Shown: positions 1 through 6,122, counted from the stretch's first letter. The stretch is DNA of 9,145 bases from JBBSGA01 sp038254585 (GCA_038254585.1 JBBSGA010000256.1:1-9145), one strand, 5' to 3'. The notes: generated by a model not told the origin, from the sequence alone. Translations and numbers: made by a program.

Positions 1-527
1 CCCGCGATCCGCTCGGCCAGAAAATGGTCGAAGGCGTCCCACGTGAGCCGCAGGCGGTCAGAGCTGCCGGGCTGCAAGGCGTGGATGTGGCGCATGATCG
101 GACCTGCAAGGCGCGCGATGGCAAGCTTGTCCTGGTAGCCAACCTGCCTGTATACCTCGGCGAGGCTTTGGCCGTCGATCGCCGTCGTGACGATGTAGGG
201 CCACGGCCACTCCTCGCCCGCCGGAAAGAGCTCGCCGCTCGCGACGAGCGCAGGCGCCGGGATCTCTGGGTCGTGGGCCAGCAGCTCGTACATTTCGATC
301 TCGACGCGGAAGCATCTCCCGCCGCCGAAGAGCTCGCCGAAGAGCTTGACGACGTAGCGGCCGTCGACGATGAAGACAGGGAAGGTTCCCGGCAGGCCGG
401 CGCGCACCTCCCGGCAGGGCGTAAGCCGGTGCCGCGCGCAGACCTCCGCGACGTACGGCCGCCAGTACTCGGCATCCGTGAACAGCAGACCGTAGGCTTG
501 AACCGAGGCGAGCTGGGGAGGTTGCAT
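1..527 (-). CDS. Phosphotransferase, APH/protein-kinase-like fold (partial, C-terminus outside window)
   Basis: Reading leftward from an ATG at 525-527, 175 codons remain open to the window edge, so the C-terminus is missing. The visible part resembles the N-lobe of the APH (aminoglycoside/small-molecule phosphotransferase) family. A beta-strand segment FIVDGRYVVKLFGE (about residues 52-65) carries a likely ATP-binding Lys61. It is followed by a helix with Glu77 (RVEIEMYELL) and a hinge-like segment WPYIVTTAIDGQSLAEVY (about 109-126). The catalytic HGD and DxD motifs would lie beyond the edge and cannot be checked. The substrate is unknown; most such chromosomal genes are not proven resistance genes. 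The gene follows the reductase-family gene by about 51 bp on the same strand, which suggests co-transcription. A GGAG lies about 12 bases before the ATG, rather far, so the exact start is uncertain. Confidence 0.75.
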   Translation of the reverse strand, partial: MQPPQLASVQAYGLLFTDAEYWRPYVAEVCARHRLTPCREVRAGLPGTFPVFIVDGRYVVKLFGELFGGGRCFRVEIEMYELLAHDPEIPAPALVASGELFPAGEEWPWPYIVTTAIDGQSLAEVYRQVGYQDKLAIARLAGPIMRHIHALQPGSSDRLRLTWDAFDHFLAERIA

Positions 528-578
528 CGCAGATTCGTGCTCCAATACTGGCTGCCGTGGCTCTCCCGATAGCCGCAC

Positions 579-1487
579 TCAGCCTGTCGTCCTCATCCGC
601 ACCGCGGCCCGCGCGGCGGCGAGGTCCCACAGGGCGTTGCCGACGCTTTTGAAGACGACCGGGCCGGCGTCCTGCTCGACGCCGTCGAGCGCATCTTCGA
701 GCTGCGTGACCGTGCGCCAGTCGATCCCGGCCTGGATCAGGTCGCCGGCCTCGGTTTTCGCGCCCTCCAAGGTATCCACGTAGAGCCGGGCACGCCGCAC
801 GAGCGCCGGCGGCAGCTCGGCCATCTCGGGGCGATAGGCGCCGACGGCGGCGACGAAGGCATCAGGACGGATTGCTTCCGGCAGCACCGGGAGCTCGCTC
901 GTGGTCGCGGTGACGATCAGGGTGACACGCCGCAGTACCGAGGCAGGATCGGCAAGCGCCTCCGCCGCGATGCCGAGCTCGCGCCCATGTGCTGCCAGCT
1001 GCTCGGCTCGAGCCGGCGTCCGAGATACGACGTAGGCTTCCCGGACGCCGAGGCCTTCGATGAAGGCTTCGAGATGTGCTCGTCCCTCCGTACCGGCGCC
1101 GACGATCAGCAGCGATTCTGCCGGGCCGGGAGCCAGCAGCTGCGCCGCGAGCAGCGAGAGCGCGGCCGTGCGCCGCGCGGTGGCGGTCGCGCCGTCGAGG
1201 ACGAAGAGCCGCCGCCCGCTCCGCGCGTCGAGCACGACGACCTCGCCTTGCACCGCCGGGAGACCGCGCTCGGGGTTGCCAGGGTGCACGGTCACCAGCT
1301 TCGCCACGGCCAGGCGGCCGTCGGTCGCCGGCATGAGCAGGAGCGTCCCGCCGTCGAGCGCCGTCGCCAGGCGGTGCGGAGCGACCGCCCGGCCCGATTG
1401 CCGGTCCTGGAGGACCTCCCGCAGCCCGCGAACGAGTGCCGGGTAGGGCAGGAGGGCCGTGGTCGCGGCGGCGTCAAGCAGTTCCAT
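579..1487 (-). CDS. Ornithine cyclodeaminase / delta1-pyrroline-2-carboxylate reductase family protein
   Basis: A full-length 302-residue protein of the OCD/mu-crystallin family, of usual family length. Visible marks are a substrate-side region with Arg39 and Lys63 (AVAKLVTVHPGNPERG, 61-75), the conserved EVVVLDARSG strand-turn (82-91), TATARRTAA (101-109), a Rossmann dinucleotide-binding loop IVGAGTEGRAHLEAF (128-142) and a C-terminal VVFKSVGNALWDLAAA (277-292). The family includes NAD-dependent ornithine cyclodeaminase and NAD(P)H-dependent reductases of cyclic imino acids (pyrroline- or piperideine-2-carboxylate) in proline, hydroxyproline or lysine metabolism. The VTVHPGN and GEVVVLD wording resembles the reductase branch more, but this is recollection rather than a tree. 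It should be cytosolic. It lies 65 bp after the lipase-maturation-like gene on the same strand. No clear Shine-Dalgarno precedes the ATG, and a possible promoter places transcription start almost at the start codon. Confidence 0.88.
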   Translation of the reverse strand: MELLDAAATTALLPYPALVRGLREVLQDRQSGRAVAPHRLATALDGGTLLLMPATDGRLAVAKLVTVHPGNPERGLPAVQGEVVVLDARSGRRLFVLDGATATARRTAALSLLAAQLLAPGPAESLLIVGAGTEGRAHLEAFIEGLGVREAYVVSRTPARAEQLAAHGRELGIAAEALADPASVLRRVTLIVTATTSELPVLPEAIRPDAFVAAVGAYRPEMAELPPALVRRARLYVDTLEGAKTEAGDLIQAGIDWRTVTQLEDALDGVEQDAGPVVFKSVGNALWDLAAARAAVRMRTTG

Positions 1488-1495
1488 GGCCCGCT

Positions 1496-1525
1496 ATTCT
1501 ACGTTCGCCGCGACGGCCGGCGCAA
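1496..1525 (-). promoter_or_regulatory. Possible promoter for the OCD-family gene, giving a near-leaderless transcript
   Basis: On the minus strand TTGCGC (1520-1525) and TAGAAT (1496-1501) are separated by 18 bp. A start about seven bases downstream of the -10 falls near 1489, two bases before the ATG at 1487. This fits the lack of a Shine-Dalgarno there. It is inferred from sequence only, and readthrough from the upstream gene is equally possible. Confidence 0.3.
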
Positions 1526-1552
1526 GCCAGGGCGCTGGCCGTCGCCGGCGGA

Positions 1553-3385
1553 CTACGCCTCCTGCAGCGAGACGGGCGGAAAGTAGAGGCCCTGCAGCTC
1601 GCGCTGCCACCACGCGCCCTCGGCCCGATGCGCCTCGACATCCGCGAAGTGGTACGTGTAAAGCATCGCGCGTACGTAGCGCGGCGGCGATGCGGGGAAC
1701 GGATTGCGCTCGAGCAGGTCGAGCACCGCCTCGTCGCCCTCGAGCAAGCGCACCAGGAAATTGCTGAGCCAGCGGTTGTTCCACGGGCCGCCGAGCGCCG
1801 CGAACCACATCTGCCAGTCGAGGCGCGGCTGGTGCGGCGCGACCCAGCGCGGGCGGCGATCGACGTCGCCGGGCTTGTAGCGAAACGTATACGGCAGCCA
1901 GGTCTGGCCATCGCGGCTGCCCTCGACCACGATCTCGGGGCGCGACGTCGTCATCACGGCGAAGAGCCCGTAGCGACCCACCAGGTGGAACGGAGCTAGC
2001 CACTCGGCCAGGGCACGTACTTTGCGCGGCACGCGCCGGCCCTCGCGCAGGATATCTGCCAGCTGCACGGCATTGAGCAGCAGAATCAGGAGCCCAACGG
2101 GCGCCACGATCACGCTTCGTGCGACCGCGGTCCTCCGCGATGCCGCATGCGCGCCGGCCGGCACGGCAAGCCATGGTGCTACGCGGCGCAGCGCCATATC
2201 GTCGAGCAGGAGGATGCAGAGCGCAATCGAGAGCAGGTTAAAGAAGGCGTAGTTGCCTGTGAGCATGATCAAGAGCTGCAGCACGATCAGCTGAGCCGCG
2301 GCGGCGAGCCGCAGCCGCCGCGGCGCGAAGATCAGAAACGGCGCGCCCAGCTCGGTCACGAAGACAAAGTCTGCCGATAGGCTCTGGAACCAGCGTGGCA
2401 GCCGGTGCATATACCAGGCGACGGGGGTCGGCAGCGGCTGCGTCTCGTAGTGATAGGTCATCGCCGTTAGCTCGCGCCAGGCCAGATCCTGGCTGGCGAG
2501 CTTGACGACGCCCGAGAAGAACATCAGACGGAAGACCAGCAGCCGGAGCAGCCATAGAACGGCCGTAGACGGTGCCGCCCGCCGGGAGCGGCCGGGCAGT
2601 AGCTGCACCGGCGCGAAGAAGATCGAAAGAAAGCCTGTCTCCAGGAGCAGCACGTCCCACTGAAATGAGAGGAACTCCTGGCCGATCGAGAGCAGCGACA
2701 GGTAGCCAACCCAGAGCAGGATCAGCACCGGCACGGGCGCGACGCCAAGGATCAGCAGCGCCGAGAGGACCATGCCAGCGCCACAGATGCCGCGCAGCGC
2801 ACGGTCGCTGGCGTCGAGCCAGGCCAGCGTAGGCAGCCGGCGGTAGGCTTGCCGGCCGGCACGCTGCTTGACCGCCTCCAAGAGGCCAGGCGCCGGCGCG
2901 ATCCCCTGCTTTCCGATCAGTCCCGGCAGCTGCGGCCAGAGCGATGCGAAGGCGACAAGGTAGGTGACACCCAGCAGGCGTACAAAGAGCCGGCGGGTGA
3001 CGATGTAGGCCGAGCCGTCGGGCTCGGGTTCGAGGAAGGCGCGCCGCAGCGGAGGGATCGCCGGGACCAGGCCGGCCCACAGGGCCGGCCCTGCCACCGC
3101 TGCCGCCATGTCAAGCAGCGCTGCCTTCCGCGGCATCCGCTTGCCGCGGAGTGCGGGGTTCCCGAAGACGGCGACCGCCGCGAGCCCCGCGCACGTGGCC
3201 GCTCCCTCAGCTGCGACCCGCCGGGCGGCGCCGAGTATAGGTGGGATGCGAGTCACGGCGTCGATCTGGGCTCGCAGCGCCATGAGCGGGGGTGTTGTGA
3301 CGATGGCGGCCCAGCCGGCTATGCCGGTCACGCTACCTCGCGCTAGATGCTTCCCGATCCTTCGCCAAACGGTCCTGTTGCTCAT
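1553..3385 (-). CDS. Lipase maturation factor family integral membrane protein with N-terminal extension
   Basis: A 610-residue polytopic membrane protein of the LMF1/LMF2-type family. In animals LMF1 is an ER protein needed for folding of dimeric lipases; the role of bacterial members is unproven. Family marks in order: RRLFVRLLGVTYLVAFASLW (131-150), GLIGKQGIAPA (155-165), GQEFLSFQWDVLLLETGFL (235-253), FRLMFFSGVVKLAS (285-298), MTYHYETQPLPTPVAWYMH (309-327), an F..TELGAPF helix (340-350), a soluble tail with LFAVMTTSRPEIVVEGS (474-490), and C-terminal NPFPASPPRYVRAMLYTYHF (561-580) and WWQRE. There are roughly 10 or more hydrophobic segments. The first about 120 residues precede the usual family start and hold two or three further hydrophobic stretches. 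The start at 3385 was chosen because minus-strand GAGG lies 8 bases upstream; a longer open frame reaches 3499 but reads as arginine-rich non-coding sequence. Confidence 0.88.
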   Translation of the reverse strand: MSNRTVWRRIGKHLARGSVTGIAGWAAIVTTPPLMALRAQIDAVTRIPPILGAARRVAAEGAATCAGLAAVAVFGNPALRGKRMPRKAALLDMAAAVAGPALWAGLVPAIPPLRRAFLEPEPDGSAYIVTRRLFVRLLGVTYLVAFASLWPQLPGLIGKQGIAPAPGLLEAVKQRAGRQAYRRLPTLAWLDASDRALRGICGAGMVLSALLILGVAPVPVLILLWVGYLSLLSIGQEFLSFQWDVLLLETGFLSIFFAPVQLLPGRSRRAAPSTAVLWLLRLLVFRLMFFSGVVKLASQDLAWRELTAMTYHYETQPLPTPVAWYMHRLPRWFQSLSADFVFVTELGAPFLIFAPRRLRLAAAAQLIVLQLLIMLTGNYAFFNLLSIALCILLLDDMALRRVAPWLAVPAGAHAASRRTAVARSVIVAPVGLLILLLNAVQLADILREGRRVPRKVRALAEWLAPFHLVGRYGLFAVMTTSRPEIVVEGSRDGQTWLPYTFRYKPGDVDRRPRWVAPHQPRLDWQMWFAALGGPWNNRWLSNFLVRLLEGDEAVLDLLERNPFPASPPRYVRAMLYTYHFADVEAHRAEGAWWQRELQGLYFPPVSLQEA

Positions 3386-3641
3386 CGTCGAAGCCTCGCA
3401 CTGCCTCCAGATCCTGACACTACGTCCGCGGCTCCGTGGACGGCGCCCGGACGAAAGAGATGGCTCAGCAAGCCCCGCGCCTTGGCCTTGTTCCCGCATC
3501 GACGCAAGCTTTGGAGCCGGGCCGCGCGAGGGATACGCCGGGCTCGCCTCCGCTCGGGGGGATCCAGGCGGACTTCCGGCGGGGCGTACTCGTGGAACAC
3601 GCGTGACGGACCGGGGTGCTATAGCCGCCGCGGCCGCGCCC
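3386..3641. other. Intergenic stretch between divergent units, no gene seen
   Basis: About 256 bp lie between the start of the lipase-maturation-like gene (minus) and the extended -10 of the riboswitch unit (plus). Open frames crossing it are rich in Arg, Gly and Pro and lack ribosome binding sites. It should hold the promoter of the minus-strand gene, but no convincing -35/-10 pair was found. Confidence 0.5.
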
Positions 3642-3650
3642 TGCTATCAT
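3642..3650 (+). promoter_or_regulatory. Extended -10 promoter for the riboswitch/peptide transcript
   Basis: TGCTATCAT is a TGn plus TATCAT extended -10 match (TG at 3642-3643, hexamer 3645-3650). No good -35 sits 17 bp upstream, which is tolerated for extended -10 promoters. Transcription would start near 3657, about 35 bases before the aptamer. This is a motif match only. Confidence 0.4.
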
Positions 3651-3675
3651 GGACACATCCACGAAGGATACCCGC

Positions 3676-3787
3676 GGAGACCCGCTCCACGGTTTATCGA
3701 AACGGCAAACCCGTCGTAAGGCGGGGACGCAAAGCCACGGGTCCAGGAAACAGCTGGATAGCCGGGCTACCGAATTAGACCAGGAGG
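3676..3787 (+). promoter_or_regulatory. Putative bistable expression platform (GGAG / CUCC / Shine-Dalgarno)
   Basis: CUCC at 3685-3688, just before P1, can pair with GGAG (3783-3786) inside the Shine-Dalgarno. This would extend P1 across a small internal loop (A3689-C3690 opposite A3782). The same CUCC can pair with an upstream GGAG copy at 3676-3679 across a five-base loop. The two pairings exclude each other. If ligand stabilises P1, the first would hide the ribosome site, so c-di-GMP would lower translation. The pairings are seen in sequence; the direction of control is inference. Confidence 0.45.
3691..3781 (+). ncRNA. Class I cyclic-di-GMP riboswitch (GEMM-I)
   Basis: The aptamer matches the c-di-GMP-I consensus in order. 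P1 pairs GGUUUA (3691-3696) with UAGACC (3776-3781). The hallmark GGCAAACC is at 3704-3711. A six-pair stem (3710-3715 with 3720-3725) is capped by the GNRA tetraloop GUAA (3716-3719). The hallmark GGGACGCAAAGCC is at 3724-3736. The second arm pairs UCCAG (3742-3746) with CUGGA (3754-3758), followed by the conserved-type segment GCCGGGCUACCG (3761-3772). Both joined helices and both conserved loops are present, so this looks functional rather than a relic. The family senses the bacterial second messenger c-di-GMP. The 3' strand of P1 ends immediately before the AGGAGG at 3782-3787, and no terminator lies between aptamer and gene, so control is probably at translation. Class I is favoured over class II by these loop sequences. 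Confidence 0.94.
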
Positions 3788-3793
3788 CTCACC

Positions 3794-3949
3794 ATGTCTC
3801 GTCTATTCCGCGCGCTGTTGCTTGTCGCCGCCCTGATCGCGCCGGCCGTGTCCGCCGGCCACGTCACCTTCGCCCACGCCGGCACCGGCTCCACGACCGT
3901 AGCCAAAGCCCGGCCGAAGATACAGCGGAGCACGACGCTCTGGACGTAG
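3794..3949 (+). CDS. Secreted cationic micropeptide under c-di-GMP riboswitch control (51 aa)
   Basis: ATG at 3794 follows a consensus AGGAGG (3782-3787) by six bases and opens 51 codons ending in TAG at 3947-3949. Residues 1-21 form a classic Sec signal peptide: basic start MSRLFR, hydrophobic core ALLLVAALIAPA, and an A-V-S-A cleavage site. Cleavage after Ala21 leaves about 30 residues; a second A-H-A site could leave 22. The whole protein has no Asp or Glu, and the mature part carries four Lys/Arg (VAKARPKIQR, 36-45) and ends in TTLWT. There is no Cys, lipobox or sortase motif. I do not recognise a family. It is the only gene in its transcript: the riboswitch lies directly upstream and a terminator 22 bp downstream. 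The exceptional ribosome site and the framing by regulatory elements make a real gene likely. Signalling peptide, matrix component or membrane-active peptide are all possible, none shown. Confidence 0.8.
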   Translation: MSRLFRALLLVAALIAPAVSAGHVTFAHAGTGSTTVAKARPKIQRSTTLWT

Positions 3950-3971
3950 CCGGCGCACCATGTAACCACCA

Positions 3972-4000
3972 GGGCCGCACCGCGCAGTGCGGCCCTTTCT
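3972..4000 (+). terminator. Rho-independent terminator after the micropeptide gene
   Basis: Perfect nine-pair stem GGGCCGCAC (3972-3980) / GTGCGGCCC (3987-3995), loop CGCGCA, then TTTCT. The T-run is short but the stem is very stable. It closes the single-gene riboswitch transcript. Confidence 0.8.
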
Positions 4001-4065
4001 ACATCCCGAAAGGGAAGCGACAACCGAACCGCACTCGTGGCCGGTCGAGCACGATCTAAGGCGTT

Positions 4066-4093
4066 GTAGAGACGCTATGTATAACGTCTCTAC
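4066..4093. repeat. GTAGAGACG palindromic repeat
   Basis: Perfect nine-base inverted repeat GTAGAGACG (4066-4074) / CGTCTCTAC (4085-4093) around a 10-base AT-rich centre. Palindromes with this arm sequence are, as I recall, scattered in high copy through cyanobacterial and some Chloroflexi genomes. No T-run follows on either strand, so it is not a standard terminator. It lies in the 209-bp gap between the micropeptide and the 3' end of the 118-codon gene. Confidence 0.65.
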
Positions 4094-4158
4094 GGGCTGT
4101 GAGCCTATCAAATCATGCCGGAGAGCTTGCCGGCGCTGGATCTCTACCGGAAGGGACG

Positions 4159-4515
4159 TCAGGATCGCTTTTCGGAAGCCGCGCGGCTGCTCGCTCGCTT
4201 TTCGAGGTAGCTCATCTCCGCTACCAGCAGGGCGCGCTCGGCTTGGAACTGTGTGCGCTCCGGCCCCTCTTCTTCGGGAACCTGGCGGCTGTCCATCTCC
4301 TGGAGCCGCCCGTAGAGCTCGCGCTCGACCTCGGTCTGGTCACCGCCGGACGCGGCGATACGCTCTTCGAGGCGCTGGCGCGCCTCCGGCGAGATCCCGG
4401 TGCCTTCCTGACCGGATGGGATCATCACCTCGGTTCGCACCGTATCGGCCGCCGCGGATGTTTCCGCTCCTTCAACGACCGGCACATTCCCCAGGGGGAC
4501 TCCCGAGCTCGTCAT
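4159..4515 (-). CDS. Small charged helical hypothetical protein (118 aa)
   Basis: ATG at 4513-4515 is preceded by minus-strand AGGAGG (4522-4527) with six bases spacing, which makes translation likely. The 118-residue product has no signal peptide, membrane segment or Cys. Residues 1-40 look disordered and rich in Gly, Thr and Val. Residues 43-78 (EARQRLEERIAA... EVERELYGRLQEMDSRQ) and 86-108 (ERTQFQAERALLVAEMSYLEKRA) look strongly helical and could form a coiled coil or a helical hairpin around the acidic turn PEEEGPE. I do not recognise a family. It follows the soluble histidine kinase by 104 bp on the same strand, so co-transcription and a helper role are possible but unsupported by any domain. 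Confidence 0.72.
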   Translation of the reverse strand: MTSSGVPLGNVPVVEGAETSAAADTVRTEVMIPSGQEGTGISPEARQRLEERIAASGGDQTEVERELYGRLQEMDSRQVPEEEGPERTQFQAERALLVAEMSYLEKRASSRAASEKRS

Positions 4516-4619
4516 CGTAGACCTCCTTGTTCACGAAGGCTTGCTCCGGCGGGGCGGGGCGTCCTGCCGGGGCTCTGACGACAATAGCCCAGCAGAGCGC
4601 ATGCCATGCCTTGGACAAG

Positions 4620-5882
4620 TCAGATCGCCAGCGTTTCGCGTAAGCTCTCGGGAACCGGCAGCGCAATCGTGAAGCTGGCTCCGTGATCGGGGACGGATTC
4701 GGCCGTCAGCGTGCCGCCGTGCGCTTCGACGATACCGCGGGCCAGATAGAGGCCGAGGCCTAGTCCGGTCGTGTGCGGTCCGGCGACAAAGCGGTTAAAG
4801 AACTGCGGGAGCAGCTCCGGGGCGATCCCGGGACCGGTGTCGCGCACCGAGAGGACGGCCCACCGGCCATCCGCGCGATCCTCGGATCGCAGATCGACGC
4901 TCACAGGCACAGCCTCGGGCGAGTAGGTTCGCGCGTTGCTGAGTAAATTTTCGAGTGCCTGGCGTATCCGGCTCGGGTCGGCCTCGACCCACAGCTCCGC
5001 CAGCCCTCGTACCATGATCTCGGCCTCCGGCGTGCGCTGAGTCTCGACTGTCAGCCGTACGAGGTCGGCTAGGTCGACCGGCTGCGGGTCGACGGCGAGC
5101 ACACCGCGATCGAGGCGCGCGCTATCCATCAGGTCGCCGATGAGTCGCTCCAGCCGGTCTACGGAGCGAGTCGCTGCTTTGACATCGTCTAGATAGACTG
5201 GGAGCCCTTCCCGCTCGGCACGCATGCGGATCATCCCGATGCGTCCCCTCAGCGGCGTGAGCGGCGCGCGGAGATCGTGCGCCAGGATCGTGATCAGCTC
5301 GTCTGCCGCGAGGCGCCGGGCGCGTTCGGCCGCCTCGGCTGCGATACGTTGGGTAAGCTCGGCGCGGTCCAGCACCATGCCGACCCAGCGCGCCGCGGCC
5401 TCAACAAAATCGAGGTCCTCGGCGGTAAACCGCTCCGGCTGTGCCGAGTCGACCTGGAGCACGCCTCGGCGCTCGCCCACAACCTCCAGCACCACGGCGA
5501 GGATCGAGCGTATGCCCAGCACCTCCTTGATCCCCGGAAGCTCCTCGGGATCGCGCTCGACGTGCCCGCACCGAAAAGAGGTCCCCGTGCGAAAAACGTG
5601 GGCGGCTCGCCCGCCGTTGGAAAGGGGCAAACGGTTCAAGCCCGTGGCAATCTCGTGGCGGGACATCGGGGTATCACTGGTTCCCACGGCGATCAGGGTA
5701 TCGATCGCCGGATCGTACAGAAACGCGTCGACCTTGTCGGCACCCAGCGTTTCGGCGATCAGCTGGCTCGCCTCGTTGAGGGCGGCCTCGGTCTCGGTGG
5801 CTCGAATCCCCAGCAGGCGCTCAAGGGTCTCGAGCAGCCGGTTCTTGTCGCCTTTGAAGGGAGGCGAACCGGAAACGTTCAT
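4620..5882 (-). CDS. Soluble GAF-domain sensor histidine kinase (orphan)
   Basis: A 420-residue cytosolic kinase with no membrane segment. Residues about 30-172 form a GAF sensor domain, ending in GVLQVDSAQPERFTAEDLDFVEAAA. A short helical linker (173-195) leads to the HisKA domain with H-box ILAHDLRAPLTPLRG and phosphoacceptor His202. The HATPase_c domain shows N-box ALENLLSNARTYSPEAVP (309-326, key Asn316), G1 DTGPGIAP (348-355), F-box FFNRFV (361-366), and G2 GLGLGLYLARGIVEAHGGTL (373-392). It should autophosphorylate His202 and pass phosphate to an unidentified response regulator; none is encoded in the window. The start at 5882 was chosen over the open frame to 5993 because minus-strand AGGAGG (5888-5893) sits five bases upstream, and the longer reading would run through the inverted-repeat element. 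The GAF ligand cannot be inferred. Confidence 0.92.
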   Translation of the reverse strand: MNVSGSPPFKGDKNRLLETLERLLGIRATETEAALNEASQLIAETLGADKVDAFLYDPAIDTLIAVGTSDTPMSRHEIATGLNRLPLSNGGRAAHVFRTGTSFRCGHVERDPEELPGIKEVLGIRSILAVVLEVVGERRGVLQVDSAQPERFTAEDLDFVEAAARWVGMVLDRAELTQRIAAEAAERARRLAADELITILAHDLRAPLTPLRGRIGMIRMRAEREGLPVYLDDVKAATRSVDRLERLIGDLMDSARLDRGVLAVDPQPVDLADLVRLTVETQRTPEAEIMVRGLAELWVEADPSRIRQALENLLSNARTYSPEAVPVSVDLRSEDRADGRWAVLSVRDTGPGIAPELLPQFFNRFVAGPHTTGLGLGLYLARGIVEAHGGTLTAESVPDHGASFTIALPVPESLRETLAI

Positions 5883-5906
5883 TCGCTCCTCCTGAAAGAG
5901 CATACT

Positions 5907-6029
5907 TGAGATCCAGTCATAAATCCCGAACATCGCACTGGAATGCGAAAGGCGGTCGTTGCGCGGGTAGCGAAATACGGCTTCCTGAAGCACAGCCCGA
6001 AATGACCGCCGCAGTATGACTGGATCTCA
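5907..6029. repeat. MITE-like structured element with 15-bp perfect inverted ends
   Basis: TGAGATCCAGTCATA (5907-5921) is repeated as its exact reverse complement at 6015-6029. Inside lie two more nested pairings: TCGCA/TGCGA (5933-5937/5944-5948), and a longer arm joining GGCGGTCGTT (5951-5960) to AATGACCGCC (6001-6010, one G-T pair), continued by CGGG (5964-5967)/CCCG (5996-5999) and a GCTT/AAGC tip near 5980-5991. The pentamer CATAC occurs on both sides (5901-5905 and 6032-6036), as a target duplication might. It has no open frame for a transposase. It could be a miniature transposable element or a structured RNA or leader element upstream of the GAF kinase. Confidence 0.55.
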
Positions 6030-6039
6030 GCCATACCAC

Positions 6040-6067
6040 TTGACTTCTCATGTACACCGGGTACACT
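6040..6067 (+). promoter_or_regulatory. Sigma70-type promoter with operator-like palindrome
   Basis: TTGACT (6040-6045) and TACACT (6062-6067) are 16 bp apart. The spacer and the -10 contain the palindrome TGTAC-N5-GTACA (6051-6065), which also reads as a direct repeat of GTACAC (6052-6057, 6061-6066). A repressor binding there would block the promoter. The downstream gene on this strand is the 55-codon membrane protein. No regulator gene is visible in the window. Confidence 0.5.
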
Positions 6068-6122
6068 ATATCTGCTCCCGAGAGCGCACCCCCCGTAAAA
6101 TGTAACTGCCTTAGCTCCGGCT

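Noticed and set aside
24..630. Long frames on both strands over the phosphotransferase
   Set aside because: Rich in Arg/Ala/Asp with no domain; the frame starting at 527 shows kinase-fold motifs and is open to the window edge.
3386..3499. Upstream start for the lipase-maturation-like gene
   Set aside because: The added residues are Arg/Ser/Gly-rich with no ribosome site; the ATG at 3385 has GAGG eight bases upstream.
3649..4059. 136-codon plus-strand frame
   Set aside because: It reads through the riboswitch, the micropeptide gene in another frame and the terminator stem; no ribosome site.
4066..4093. GTAGAGACG palindrome as a terminator
   Set aside because: No T-run follows on either strand.
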